Assembly (NCBI GenBank): GCA_039654915.1
Contig: CM077594.1
Span: 93,944,893 to 94,008,892, forward strand
DNA from: Aquilaria yunnanensis
Lineage: Eukaryota; Streptophyta; Magnoliopsida; Malvales; Thymelaeaceae
Reading direction: 5' to 3'
DNA: 64,000 nucleotides
Both the position numbers and the translations under genes were made by a program. Of this stretch, positions 34,101 to 46,690 are shown piece after piece. Position 1 is the stretch's first letter. Every line of letters begins with the position of its first letter. A model generated the notes under the pieces. That model was given only the letters and a program-made list of their open reading frames with translations, had not been told where the DNA came from and searched no databases.

Positions 34101-36960
34101 ATAAAATAAAGGGTAGGTCCACATGATGGACTTCTACCATGACAATCTATCACATGCAAAACGATGTGCTCGAATAGAAATATTAAACTTAACCTGTGCC
34201 ACCACTCGCTCTACTATCTCCTTAACCCTTCCAAACATTCTATTATTTCATTCATGCCAAAAATGGTACACAGAAGCCACCAACACCACACAGCTGATCT
34301 GGCAAAACATTGATTTCCTTTTCATTATGTTTTTAACCAAATGACCTCATCACGCTACCCAAGCAGTCTTTGCTGATGTCCAAGCCAAATCAACAATTTC
34401 CCCCACACCTAATAAGAGAATTCACATTTGAAGAACAAGTGATTATGCTTCGAAATGAAAAGCTTGCTCCATTGATATAATCTGTCCTGGGTAGACAAGC
34501 CACCCAGTTGCAACATCCAAGCTATAGCATTATGCTTTGAAATGGAAAGCTTGCTCCAAATCGTCCTACACCAGGCAACCTTCTTGTCCCTTTGACAATA
34601 TAAGAGAGTATTGATTTGTACTCTGAAGGATGATATCTGCCTCCTCCTTCTTAGGACATTTCTCCTTCAACCAATCCCTCACCTTTAGGATGTCATACCA
34701 CACTTTGGAAACAGTAGAACCAAGTTCCAAGGTCTATAAATTGACATTCTTTATATAATAAAAATGGATCCAAGCCACCCACAGGTAGTCTACATTTGAG
34801 TGAACATCCCAAAATAACTTTAAGAGTAAACAATAATTCCATACTTGTAGATCTCATAAGTTTGCTCCACATTTTTCCTTCGGATGAGTAACTTTTGCCC
34901 AAGCTATTGGTGCCTTCTAACAACCTTGAGCAACCACGTTTCATAGGAATTTCCTACAAATCCTATTAATAGCATTTATTGCTTTCATAAGAATCAGAAA
35001 AAAAACTCCAATAAACTTGGATAAATTGAAGCATTGCCTAATTAAATTAGTTGAATTCTTCCACCATATGATAAATGCTTTTTCGCCCAACCCAGGACTT
35101 TCTTTCAAATTTTGGCCAATAAAGGCTCAAAATCCCTCACCCAAAGAAAAGCAGAAGAAATCAGAACCACCATATACTTCGTTGGCAAGCTTTGTTCTCG
35201 AAAGCCTGTGGACTCCAACATTGATCTCTTCAAGTATGAAGGGTCCCCCCAAAGATCACCTCTGACTTTTGTTCACTCAGAGTGAGACCCAAAATTTCAC
35301 AGAACTTAATTAACTTCTTTTTAGAATAATCAAAGACTACACATCTGCCCTACACAAGAGAATCAAATTGTCAGCAAAGCTTAGATTGACAATGTTATGG
35401 CACTTACACTTAGGACGAAAACCAAACATTCTCTCATTCTTAAGGCTCAGTAGACTCCTTGCAAAATATTTGATGCATAAGATAAAAAGGTATGGAGAGA
35501 TCGGATTGCCTTGACGCAAGGCTCACTCCCCCTTAAAAAACCCATGCATTTCACCATTGATCAAAAGAGAGAAATATAGGGTAGACACACACTCCGTTAT
35601 AAGCCTAACAAACTGATTAAGGAGCCCTATCTCATATAATAACTTATGGAGGAACTCCTTGGAAATAGAATCCTAGGCCTTCATTATATCAACTTTGACC
35701 ATGCACCTCGACGAAATATGGCTTTCGAGTAGTGTTTTAGGAACTCAGAAGTCTACTATATCATCTCGAATAAAGTGACCATCCATAAATGTAGCCTGTG
35801 ACTTGCTAACCAGAATATCCAAAACCTTTCTCATCCTTGCTGCCAACACCTTTAAAATAATTTTATATAGAACTAAACAGCAGGATATTGGGTGAAATTC
35901 GTTCACTATTTGTAGATTCTCATTCTTTGGGACCAAATACACTATAGTAGCATTTAGTTGCCTCAACATCTTTCCTTGATGGAAGGAATCCTGAGCAACT
36001 TCAACTATGTCATTCTTAATAATCCCCTAAGCTTTATTTTTGAAAAAAATAAGGGGTGCAACCGTGGGGACATGGTGCCTTTGTATCTTTGATGCACCAT
36101 AATGCCTTTTTCATTTCTGATTCAGAAACAGGTTCCAATAGTCACCTATAGTGTTGATTGTTCAATCGAGGACCCCTCTGCGAAACCTGTGATCTCATTA
36201 CCATGTACTTCTTTAGGATGAAGATACTCCTCTTCCGTTGCTTATGCTAGATCATGAAATGGAAAAATCTCGTATTTTTATATGCCTCCAGTAACCACTT
36301 AATTTGAGCTTTTTGCTTAAGAAAAGATTGATCGACTATCAGCAGATTAGAGAACATAAGCTTTGCATCCCTTTTTTCTTGTTGTTTGCCACATCATTCG
36401 AATTATGCATAAGTTGATCCTAAATCCCCAGCAATCTGCTTTTGCTATCTTCCACCCACCTTCTTCTCAATATTATTGTATTTGCTATCATTCAGATTTT
36501 TCAATTAGGACTTCAAGGCTTCCAGCCTACTCATAACCTTGAACATCATATTGCCCTCAACTCTCAAAACCCACACGTAAGAGTGGTCAGAAATTCCTGA
36601 AGGATGGAAGAAAACATGCGTGTAATGAAGCTCTCTCATCCAATGTTCATTGATGACTACTTATCGATCTTCAACCATACCTCACCTGCTCCATACTAGT
36701 TGTTATTCCATATATAATGACATCCTCTAAATGAGAGATCATCCATACCATCCTACTCAAAACACCCATTAATGTCTTTAATATCTTTATTAGAGACTGC
36801 CACCTTACTCTTCCTTTCATCTGGTGAACTAATTATATTAAAGTCACCAACCAAAATCCACTTTTCCATCATGTTGGCCATTATTGGAGAATGTCCAGCC
36901 ACGAGGCTCTACGCTAGCTGTCAAAATCAACACCATAAATGAAAGTTATATTAAAAAACT
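34100..36960 (-). mobile_element. L1-type LINE (LINE-A), ORF2 remnant
   Basis: Read on the minus strand, in broken frames and from high to low coordinates: endonuclease motifs WILVGDFNIISS (about 36860-36835) and GISDHSYVWV (about 36600-36570); reverse transcriptase blocks VYLVPKNENLQIVNEFHPIS (about 35940), VDIMKA, FKGE-stop-ALRQGNPISPYLFILCIK (about 35500) and LSFADNLILLCRADV (about 35390-35340); then the zinc-binding zf-RVT region with KLSISKHNAIAWMLQLGGLS and HNHLFFKCEFS (about 34570-34400). The RT active site is FADN, not FADD, and many stops are present. ORF1 is absent, so it is 5'-truncated. No RNase H domain follows zf-RVT. Confidence 0.85.
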
Positions 36961-38745
36961 ATATTACAATATAAATTGCGAACTCTAGCATAAACAGACA
37001 GTGCCTTCATTGACTCTACCGTAAAAAAAATAATAATAATAAATATAAAACAAAATAAAATAAAATTTAAGGACCACGAATTGGGCAGCACCGACCGAGT
37101 TTTCCCTAATGGCCCGTCTCTAATAAAAACTAGCACATGGCTTGCGCGCAACACCATATAATGTCTTGGGTACTTGGGTCCCGCCATGCTGCAGGAACCT
37201 GGATAGGACAAAGATTTGACAAGGTTAGAAGAGTTAGGGGCCTAATAGCTAAAGATAGAATTTCTTAATTTGATGTCCATGACTTACAGGACACCCAACG
37301 ACCGATACTTTAAGATAAAATGCAGGTTCTAAGGATTAAATTGTATTTTTAACCAAATCTTACGGATTAAATCATAATGTTCTTTTCTTGGTCGCCAATG
37401 GTGACTGTTAGGGCCCAAAACTGGCCTAAGAGGCTTATTGGGCGTTATTTCACTAGAATCCCTCGGTTGTAATTAATTTTCTTTCCACGAAGTTGATTCG
37501 CTCGTGTTTAAATAATTTATTATTTTTATTTTTATTAATTTTTTATAATTAATACTATTTGCAATTTAATACTTCATTCATTTAATAATTATTTGAATAA
37601 TTTTTTTAGAAAATAGGTAATTTTTCACTAATTTTTTTTCCTATACTCATTCCAATAAAATAACAGTCAACAAAATACTAACCTTTTTTTATAAAATATT
37701 TTAAAAATGATTTTTTATCTCTAAAAGTATAGTTTTTTAATTTGGTAGAAAAATTAAGTCAATCATCATAAAAAATTAAATTAAATAATGTTTCAATAAT
37801 TCATTATTCAATCATAAAAAATTATAAATATTCATTCGATTCATCAGGTAGCCCAAAAGCAAGTAAATACCGTCAAAAAATTAATTTTAAAATGAACGGT
37901 GGGTTATAATAACTTCCTCCGTCGTAGCATTTCGTAAATAAGGAAAACATCGAATTTTTTGTATAATGTAAAATCTTTTTAAAATTTCTGAAGCTAACAA
38001 AAAAATTATGGTGAAATTAGGTGGTTGTTTGCTAAATGATACTCCTACGTATTGAAGCAAAATTGTGTAGATGCAGAATCCGTCAAATTTATAGTATGCA
38101 TATACTATATATGTAGATCAGATATGCTTATATTTTTATAATTCATTTTCTTTTGATTTGCATTTTCTTTTTTTTTCGAAGTTGTAAGATTACTGGTTCA
38201 TAATCTCAGTTGCTTTGATTTTTCGTTTTCTTAAAAATCTGTTTAATAGAAATGAAAATCTTATTACTCCCTTTGTCGTAAAGTCTATTTTCTTTCCTAT
38301 TCATAATAATTAATTTATAATTTTTTAAAAAAATCTCATGAAAATATAAATTTTTTATATGAAAATGATATCACAAAGTCTATAATTTATAAATATAATT
38401 TTTAATAATTTTTTTTGTAATAAAAATTAATGTAAATACTTTTAAGTCAAAAAAAAAAAAGGTAAAAGGGCCAAGTTTTGTGAGATGGATAGAATATTAT
38501 TTTTTTCTCCACTCTTGTTCCATGTTGTGGTTTAAAAAGATACATGCAGAGATTAATGGATGATGAACTCCATCTCTAGAACTTCAGAAAAGTAGTACTA
38601 CATGTTCATTAAGCAGATGCGAGGAAGGTAGATGAAGCTAGCTGGTCCATGCATCGAACCCTAAAGTACAAGACAGGACAGCTTTATTTAGCTACACATA
38701 CATCACCAAATCTTGATAACTTTAAACTGATGACATCCTTCAGTT
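36961..38745. other. AT-rich intergenic DNA, 3' flank of PRP2
   Basis: No supported gene. The last few hundred bases (about 38570-38748) would contain the PRP2 3' UTR. The middle part is long A/T-rich sequence without recognisable repeats. Confidence 0.5.
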
Positions 38746-38748
38746 CTT

Positions 38749-39300
38749 CTAGTCTGAAGTTGGAGGCCAGTGTGGCGGTTTCTTATGTGGTGGTGGCTTC
38801 TTATACGGCGGCTTCTTGTAAGTGTCGTCATCAACTGACTGCTCCTCATCTGCCGGAGGATGCCAGTGTGGCGGCCTCTTGTGATGTGGTGGCTTCTTAT
38901 ACGGCGGCTTCTTGTAAGTGTCCTCATCACCAGACTGCTCCTCATCTTCCAGTGGCGGCTTTTTGTGCGGTGGTGGCTTGAACGGAGGTGGCTTACGTGG
39001 CGGTAGGGGAGGTCGCCAACCCTTGCCGTCTGCTAGTTCGGCAGTAGTCTCCTCCACAGTTGGGGGCTTGTGTGGAGGCCTAGGCTTATAAGGGGGATGG
39101 TGCCTGCCACCATCCAAAGTGACGGCGGATTCCTGCTCTTGAGGAATCTCGTCTGTGGATGGGGGCTTGTGTGGTGGTCTGTGCGGTGGCTTGTATGGTG
39201 GTTTGTGGTTGTCATATTCAGGTTCAGCAGATGATGGGGCGGTGAGGAGCAGCGCTCCTAAGAGAAGGAAGATCGCTAGGAAGTTGGCTTTCAAGTGCAT
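38749..39300 (-). CDS. Secreted proline-rich cell-wall-type protein (PRP2)
   Basis: The product is 183 residues. Residues 1-25 (MHLKANFLAIFLLLGALLLT...) are a signal peptide. The mature chain alternates basic Pro blocks (KPPYKPPHRPPHKPP, PPRKPPPFKPPPHKKPP) with acidic stretches (STDEIPQEQESAV, TVEETTAELADGK). The last 66 residues are two near-identical units, 118-149 and 151-183, each acidic (DEEQS.D.DTY) then KKPPYKKPP and ending HW.PP. There is no Cys at all, so no eight-cysteine domain and no disulfides; Tyr and His are frequent. This is a repetitive proline-rich wall protein, distinct from PRP1 in repeat unit but with the same plan and strand. A TATA box lies 47 bases upstream. There is no intron and the ORF is clean. 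Plus-strand open frames here are shadows of the repeats. Confidence 0.9.
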   Translation of the reverse strand: MHLKANFLAIFLLLGALLLTAPSSAEPEYDNHKPPYKPPHRPPHKPPSTDEIPQEQESAVTLDGGRHHPPYKPRPPHKPPTVEETTAELADGKGWRPPLPPRKPPPFKPPPHKKPPLEDEEQSGDEDTYKKPPYKKPPHHKRPPHWHPPADEEQSVDDDTYKKPPYKKPPPHKKPPHWPPTSD

Positions 39301-39346
39301 GTTGGCTGCTTTTGCTGGAGCAATTTGCTTTGAGGGAAGCAGGAGG

Positions 39347-39353
39347 ATTTATA
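39347..39353 (-). promoter_or_regulatory. TATA box of PRP2
   Basis: TATAAAT on the minus strand, 47 bases before the ATG, implying a very short leader. Confidence 0.75.
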
Positions 39354-39559
39354 GGGCATTACAGCCAATGATAGACCGACAAATGGCAGTTTTTTGTAGC
39401 ATTTACAATTGTCTACGTCTTTTGGTTTTGGGAAGTATCTAAAATCACTTTGTGTTATTGTGCATTATTTTCCCTTAGTACTTTTCTGTATATGACCTAC
39501 ACTAGCTAATGCCTCTATGTCGGCAAACCAGTATTTTATTCTAATAGACTCTCCATTTC

Positions 39560-40725
39560 AGAAAATAGTAACACTTTTAAAAACATTTTAATACACTAAA
39601 ATGAATGACACTGATACTATACCCTGAACGTATTATCATCGAGCTCCCTTAATTATATGCAATCTTTGATCTTCTTTATCTCAAAATTGTGACCCTGACT
39701 TGCAACTAATTCCACGTTAATTAAGAAACAAGTCTGTGTAAATTTCCTACCTTAGTTTAGTAACATCTAAATGTGTAAAGGTTATAATTACAGAAAAAAT
39801 TAATATACTACAATATCCTTAAATTTCACATAAGTGAAAGAAATGCATTATTTTTCAGAATGAATGAATATATGAATATACAATCCCTAGTTATTACTTC
39901 TTCCAAGTATAACCAACAGTTTTTTTTTCTTTTTCAAAATACTAGCCAACTTTTGAATTTTTTATACTTTTTAAATATTTACCCTTAAAAAAAAAAAAAA
40001 GAGAATTCGTTAGTTCTTGTTCTTGTTCTTCTTCTTTTTTTAACCTTAGAATGTGATGCAAGACACTACAAGTTTTTAAAAAGGGGATGAAGACAATATA
40101 ATAAGAGATGGGTTTTCAATCCTGCCTCTCTGATCATGTGTAATCCTAATGCACTTTTAAGTGATTACTTAATCAAATCTTCAAAAACAAGAATTAATTA
40201 TTTCATTATTGGTTCTTTAGAAAGGTCCACCATTATTTTAGGATATTCTAAAATACAAAGTAGCTTATAAATCTAGGAGTGAGTGAAAGACTAATACTGA
40301 TGTTTTACAAATATAAATTACAAGCCTAACGGATTTTAGGCGGCCGTGACAAGTGGAATCCGCGGACAAGAAGAACGTTGGTTCCTTATGTATATGTATT
40401 ATTCAGGAAGTCACTTTTTTCTCTGTATATATGTGATTCTTATATTTATTAGTTCTTGCTTTTGGTTATTCAATTTATTTTCAAAAAAATTTTAGAGTGG
40501 GTGTTTATCTGCTTTCCTAGTTTTATAATAATATCATCTTTTAATTTTAATAACTTGTTATAGGTTCGGCCGCTGCTTAGTTCCATTTGTTTTAATATCC
40601 CTTCATGTACTTATCTCGCGGGGTATACACTGTGCTTAACCACAGCTTTGTCATTTTCACCGGGATGATAACTAAATGAATGGTGAGCGATGCAAATGCC
40701 ATCATCATCATTCATAGAAGGGTTA
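39560..40725. repeat. PRP2 upstream region, copy 1 of a 1.2-kb duplication
   Basis: This segment, beginning about 260 bp upstream of the PRP2 ATG, aligns in order and orientation with 54975-56170. Shared stretches include catcgagctcccttaatta, tagtttagtaa, agaatgaatgaatatatga, aacgttggttt and gggtatacatagtgcttaac-like sequence. The second copy has no PRP gene next to it. Confidence 0.8.
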
Positions 40726-41500
40726 ATGAGAAGCTGTTAGGGTGAGTATTGCTAAATTTAAATCCTTTTCGCATGTAAGCAGCTCCGGGTAGTACTGTTC
40801 TAGAATTAGGCAGGTACACACACACATATATATATAACTTTATTTTTTATACTATATTTTATATATTTTTTCTAATAAATATGCAAATTTAAATATTGTT
40901 GAGAAAAAAATTCTCCAATCAACTATCATGTGTGGCAGAACAATAATCATGATAAAACAAATACATACAAATTTAACTTGATTAAGCTCTTAACTCGTTT
41001 ACATCTACATATATAAAAAAAATCTACTTGAACAAAATATAGATATTACAATAGAGATATACCTTTAAAGCTCACGATGGCTTATGGATCCTCCACACAC
41101 TACTAATAGCCCAATATCTTACCTTCACATAATTATAAGATATGAAAATTACAAAAAACTTCTCGTCCTAGCCATTTTTTGGCCTTTAGATCTTTCTTCC
41201 CTTTTGAAACCCTCACATCTTCACCACACTAGTTTTTCTCTCATGCTTAAAATCCTAATACAACAAGCTTTTTTATAGGTTACACATAAACCCAAACCAC
41301 ATAAAAAAAAAAAAAGAAATCTATATCCTAATCAAATAGAAAAACTAACACTAAATCCCAAAAAAAATTAACAGCTTCTTGGATTTGAGACAACAAATCC
41401 AAAAAAAAATAGTTAACAACTAAAAATTTATAAAATAAAAATAATATATGAAAATTTACTTTAATTTATGACTTTATTTTCGAATAAAAGTTAAATTATA
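40726..41500. other. Intergenic AT-rich DNA
   Basis: No gene or element recognised. The 64-codon frame at 41084 has no features of a real protein. Confidence 0.4.
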
Positions 41501-42415
41501 GAATATTAAGTGGTAAATGGCAACGAATGTCCTCTAACTATCACCCATGTTATACTTTCATTCTAAAATTATTAAATGTTGCATAATTTAGTCTAAACTA
41601 TGAATAATGTTGCATCATTATTTGTCCTCCATTCATTCCTACCGTTAACCAGTAATTGAAAAATGACTGAACTGCAAAAAAATGAAATATTATGAAAATT
41701 GAAAAACATAGAAAATTTGAAGTTCCAAAAATGCAATTCCATAAAAAAACAAAATTGAAACTTACGTTTTTATAAAAATAGGATTATAAAATAATAAATT
41801 AAAATAGAAATAAATATATTCAAAAAAAATTATATCATATATATATATATATATATATATATCTTATTTTATTAATATTAAAAATAATAAAATAAAAAAT
41901 GAATCTATATAGATTAAAAATAAGTGAAATAATAAAAAATATTAAATAATGATAGAAAAATACGGAAAAGGAAAGAATAGAAATAAAAACATTCTTAAAA
42001 ACTCCAAAAATAGAAATAATAAAGTTATAAAAAATCAAAATAAATAATAATAAATAAATATAAAGAGGAAGAATTTAAAAAATAAAACAATATAATTTTT
42101 TAAATTAAAATAAATAACCAAAAATAATAAAAATTTAAACATACGTAGAAAAATATAAATTATCAATAAAAATAAAAATATTCTTTAATTTATTTTTTGA
42201 AAAACTAGTAAAATAAAATAAAAGGAGAAAATAATAAAAAATGTATTTCAAAAATTAATAAATCGATTGCTCTATTTTTTATTTTTTAAACATTAGTAAC
42301 AATTTTTTGTTGTTTTTTTCTATTTTGTGTGTTACAATTTTCGTATTTTATTATTTACTTCATTTATTGAAAATTTAATCGATTAAATTCTCTTTGCATT
42401 AGGAAAAAACCGTAT

Positions 42416-42545
42416 GGGCTTGTAATATTGTATTCACTCTCTTTCGTTTCCGTCTTTAACTTGATCACGGGAGTACTTGGCGGCACTAGCTTCAACCCCA
42501 CTCGCAACGCCTCCTATGCCACCGATGTCGGTGCCGATTCTCCAA
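42416..42545 (+). pseudogene. Fragment resembling a SIP1-type aquaporin
   Basis: One open frame reads GLVILYSLSFVSVFNLITGV then LGGTSFNPTRNASYATDVGA and DSPI. A hydrophobic membrane-like helix, followed by LGG.SFNPT.NA and a V-G-A/S-D-S stretch, is the layout of the first NPA loop of small basic intrinsic proteins (SIP1), in which NPA is replaced by NPT. That substitution separates SIP1 from ordinary aquaporins. Only about 43 of some 240 residues are present. Flanking DNA does not continue the protein, so this is a captured or decayed exon fragment. Recognition is from motif pattern alone. Confidence 0.5.
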
Positions 42546-42559
42546 TTTATTATCTACTT

Positions 42560-42900
42560 CTGTTGCTGAAATTAAACAAAAGAACAATCTGAGAAAGAAT
42601 TAAAGAGTAAAGAGAATGGATGGTGAAATAAAAACAGGAAACTTTCGAGGAGAATGACGACAATGAAGACGCCGATCGTGAGAAGAAACGTGACCTGGTC
42701 ATGGTTGCAGCAACTCTTCGGTTCCCGACTATAATGGGAAGAATTGGACACGAGAGGGAAGACGAGACGGAGAGCACGAAGAAGCGAGGAAGAGAGAGGG
42801 AGGGAGGGAGAGAGTAGTAAACCTGTGGACCGTCGACTGCAGATTGTTGCCGGAAGAGCAGAACCCGATATCAGACGTGTGACCCGACCAACCATCGTGA
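42560..42900 (-). pseudogene. Captured 5'-UTR/first-exon-like block
   Basis: On the minus strand a CT-rich leader (CTCTCTCCCTCCCTCCCTCT region, about 42780-42815) precedes an ATG near 42700 and a short hydrophobic frame (TIGVFIVVILLESFLFLFHH in one frame). The block looks like a promoter-proximal plant exon next to the SIP1-like piece but on the other strand. No protein is recognised. Confidence 0.3.
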
Positions 42901-43730
42901 ACCATCGACTGCTGTGGTCAAGTTTGGCTTAATTACATGTTAAGCACTTAATGTCATGTCTTTCCGAAATTTTAGCCCGGATATTTTATGTCTGTGCAAT
43001 TAGGGGCTGGTAACATTTGCAAACTGACGGAATTAACGTCACATGGTGGCACATGACTGGGTTACTGAGTTAAAGGGCTAAACTGATCACTTTCTCAAAC
43101 TTTAGGGTTCAAATTGATGCTGTTTGTAATTCAGGGGGTTAACTGTTTGAGTCACAATAGTTCAAGGGAGCAATAGGTATTTAGGCCAAAATTCTATACA
43201 TTCTATATTTACTGAAAGTCAATTGCCGAATATTTAAATTAGAATTTCCAAAGATTATGTAAGACAATTATTTTGAGATAATAAATTTCATCTTTTGATG
43301 ACCAAAGTAAATTAATTTTAATAGGTTTAGGACCAAAATATAACAGAATAGGTTAAGGAAATGTTATGTACACTATAATCTCTTTTATATGTCAATAATG
43401 CATTTGTTTATGAATTTCTTTTAGACTTACGTTGATTATTATGTTGGTTATGTTGGTATATACTCTACATTTAAAGCTTAAACTTCACCTGTATTGAATC
43501 AATATTTATGTCGTACCATTGCTATGACACTTAAATTTTACTTAACTTTACAATATAATTATTTTTTTATATGAATTATATTATTTATATAAAAAATTTT
43601 AAACGTTGTTGTAGAATCTTAAAATCTAAAATCCAATCTAAGAATCTTAATCTTATACAGTAAAAAACAATCATTAATAAAATCTCAATCTCGACAAGAA
43701 TGGAACAAATGTGCAACTTATGGCAGGAGC

Positions 43731-44716
43731 TAGGGGTGAGCATGAGTTGGGTAAACCCGAAACCGAACCGAAACCGAACCACCCCCATTAGGTTGGGGTT
43801 GAGTTGGGTAAAAATTGATCATGGTTCTTGGGTTGGTTCCACATATAGGAGAACCAACGGTTTTTGGGTTGGTTCTAGTTCCATATGGAACCAACCAGAG
43901 GTGGAACCAACCAGAGGTGGAACCGAACCCGAGATATATATATAATTATATAATAAAAATTATAGTATTACTAATATATCCATACACACACACACACACA
44001 CATATTTCTTTGAAGTATTATGATGGTATTTTGTGTTTTTATATTAAACTCTTAAACTGATGTTCCAAATTGAAACAGTATGGAAGTTGTGGGATCATTT
44101 ACGAAATTTCTCTCTATTTACTTAAATCACTTTGCTTCATAGACCTACCACTCCTAAGTCATTTTGCTTTCGATCTTTCATTCCAAGATATTCTTTATGA
44201 CACAATTATGATATTTTTTTCATTTGAGTCATGCAAAATTAAAAATTTATGACATCAACATATTTTAGGTTTTGATACTGAAGAAAATGGTCTTAAAGGC
44301 TCAATTTTTCATATTGAATGTCATACAAATATTGGAATTACTGGAATGAAGTAAACTAGTTGAGATAAAAGGTACCCCACAAGCAACTCTTTTGAACCAT
44401 TTTTGTAAGAACAATATTTTAAACTCTTTTGAATGTATTTAAGTACATATATTTAAATATTAATTTAATTGTAAATTATGTTGAATATGTCATAAAACTG
44501 ATTATGGATGTAGATTTATTGAATTTTGGTGTTGTTATAGGTATATGGTATAAACCGAAAAACCTGAGAACCAGAACCAAGAAACCCAGAACCATGGTTC
44601 TGGTTCAGTTCGGTTCTCGGTTCTAGGTTGGGTAAAAAAATTTTGAAACCGAGACCATTTCGAGTTGGTTTGGTTCCACCATAAAACCGAACCAACCCGA
44701 CCCATATTCACCCCTA
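43731..44716. mobile_element. Non-autonomous hAT element (986 bp)
   Basis: Termini TAGGGGTGAGCATGAGTTGGG and, reverse complement, TAGGGGTGAATATGGGTCGGG match over most of 21 bases. Flanks GCAGGAGC (43723-43730) and ACAGGAGC (44717-44724) form an 8-bp duplication with one mismatch. Subterminal GAACCGAAACCGAACC / GGTTCGGTTC repeats run inward at both ends. There is no transposase. The terminus resembles, but is not the same as, that of hAT-1 and hAT-2. Confidence 0.88.
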
Positions 44717-45679
44717 ACAGGAGCAACTCAAATTGCCACCTCGGTTAGCGTGAGAAAAAATCGGCTAGGCGGAAGTCGGGCCATTATTCCTCCTCCCAAT
44801 TACATTAAGAAATTTAAAATGTGGAATATGGCTCCAAATCATACAAACTAAGTTTAATTTTCTACAATTACATAAAACATCATTTCTCATATACACTTGT
44901 AAAATACTTTTGAGTAAAAAAAAATTATGGAAACAACAAAATTTAGACTGCCAAGCCTATGCTCGATATGTCATTATAAATCAAGGGCAATTAGTAACTA
45001 CTCTTTTGCGGTGCTTCTTATCCTTATTTTGAAATAATGATCGCGATATGGAAATAATCCAAGGATGGAGTACAAGTCTAACATACATATTTAACTCTTC
45101 TGTCGGTATAAGGATCAGGAATTATTAAAAAGAAAAAAAAGGGACGAAAAAAAAAGACAAAAGCAAGAAAAACGAGGGAAAAAGGTCAACATCATATTGA
45201 ATAAGCAGAAAAAGCCAAGTTGGTGCACTATTTGGAGAAAAAAAAAAAACAAAAGACAACCGGAAAAATTAATTGTTTTTGGATAAAATGATTCCATTTG
45301 TTTACAAATATGGTCCATTCCGGCCAAAATTGAATTTCATCTTTGGTTGTTGGACCGGTTATTGGTTCTTATACTTGAAATTAAATAAATTTAATGTACT
45401 GAGTATTAATAAATATTTTATCATTATCCATATTAACCATACATATATAAGGCTATGTCTCTATAATGTTTGACAATATGTTGTTAATCCATTTTTAATT
45501 TTGGGTATGAAATATAAAATTCTAAATGTTTCACTTTTTTTTTTTCATTCACAATATGCTTAGTTCTTAGAAAGAGAAACACACTAAACCAAGCCAAATA
45601 AAGTAAAATGTAATTAGAACAGTTTGAATTAGTCCTAGCATGTAATTCGGAAAGTTTGAATACATTTTTGTAAAAATTA

Positions 45680-46093
45680 ATTCAATTTAACTTTAGTCAA
45701 ATTAATATAAATTGACTTATTTTTATTTTTACATCTTTTTTGGCCATGACCAATTTCATTTGAAAGTTAATATTATATAGGAATAATAATCTATTGAAAA
45801 TACAATTTCTATAATCTTATTAATTTTTTTTAATTACCAAAAATAAAAATATTCATAAAATTTAATAATATCATGAAAATTTACTTTCAAATAAATTACT
45901 ACATCTATATAATATTAGCTTTCAAACGATATTAGTTCTAAAAATATTCATAAAATTTAATAATATCATGAAATTTTACTTTAAAAGAGATACTACATCT
46001 ATATAATATTGTCTTTCAAACAAAATTCGTTCTAGGTAAAAAAGATTTAAAAATAAAATAAGTCATTTTGAACTAAGTTAAAACCAATTGAAT
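45680..46093. mobile_element. Foldback MITE-like element with internal tandem repeat
   Basis: The left half (attcaatttaactttagtc, then ttgacttatttttattttta) is repeated in reverse complement on the right half (attcaattggttttaactta, then tgacttattttatttttaaa), giving an almost palindromic 0.4-kb unit. A 95-bp direct repeat (45846-45940 and 45941-46035) sits in the centre. Related sequence forms the arms of the inverted repeat at 53335-54550. No duplication was identified with confidence. Confidence 0.55.
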
Positions 46094-46690
46094 CATTGTA
46101 TTGAAATCAATTCCAAATTAAATCAATAGAATGCTCACCTCTACAAAGCACTGAAGCAATAAACACATGGATATTTATTTCCATTTGGGACAGTGACCAT
46201 GTGGGGCGTAGTGGTGGATCCAAGTTCTTTTAAAAAGAAGGTCCGATACGTACATGACTACTATTTTTCCTGAGGTACATACACAAGTGCTAAAGATTAA
46301 GACTAAATAATCAAACATATAATCCACTTGTATGATATAATTACAAAAAAAATTAGAAGAAAATTTGAATCATCCAGCTACTTCACTTAAATTAAAAATT
46401 TATTGATTGCGCTCTGATAAATGTGTATGCATGCCTTTATGAAAAATAAAGGCAAAAGTGTATGTTTATGCTCAATTGGTCTTTTAACTTTATCTTACAC
46501 TTGACTCCTCATATGTTTGAAGATAAAACTAAGTGACAAAAGTTCAAGATCTAGATGGGAAATAGCATGAAAATTAAGGCCTATCGAGTTTATTTTACTT
46601 TATTTTTTTGATACTCAGAAGATACGAAGAAGATAAGGATAGTTAAGGGAGAAACGAATTAACAAAAAAAAAAACAACATGAGTTGGAGT
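46094..46690. other. AT-rich intergenic stretch
   Basis: No coding region or recognised repeat. Confidence 0.4.

Larger units (their letters stand above)
41512..43190. mobile_element. Probable Mutator-like (Pack-MULE-type) segment with gene fragments
   Basis: The left edge (ggcaacgaatgtcctctaac, then ...aatttagtctaaactatg) and the right edge in reverse complement (ggcctaaatacctattgctc, then cttgaactattgtgactc) have the 'nucleotides, then CCT.AACTAT' style of degenerate long inverted ends found on many plant Mutator-like elements. I could not find a clean 9-bp duplication, so the edges are approximate. The core changes abruptly from AT-rich DNA to a GC-rich block (42400-42930) with gene-like pieces. 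An interior (TA)n run lies at 41837-41862. Confidence 0.4.

Noticed and set aside
38649..38981. Plus-strand open frame opposite PRP2
   Set aside because: It mirrors the PRP2 repeat and has no independent features.
40239..40400. tRNA or other structured RNA genes
   Set aside because: I looked for tRNA-like A and B boxes and cloverleaf pairing here and elsewhere in the window and found none that I can support.
42416..42545. A functional aquaporin gene
   Set aside because: Only about 43 residues of one loop and helix are present, without the rest of the protein or matching neighbouring exons.
43700..44060. 81-codon frames with Asn-Arg/Gly-Leu repeats near 43.8 kb
   Set aside because: They translate the GAACCGAACC subterminal repeats of the hAT element at 43731-44716.
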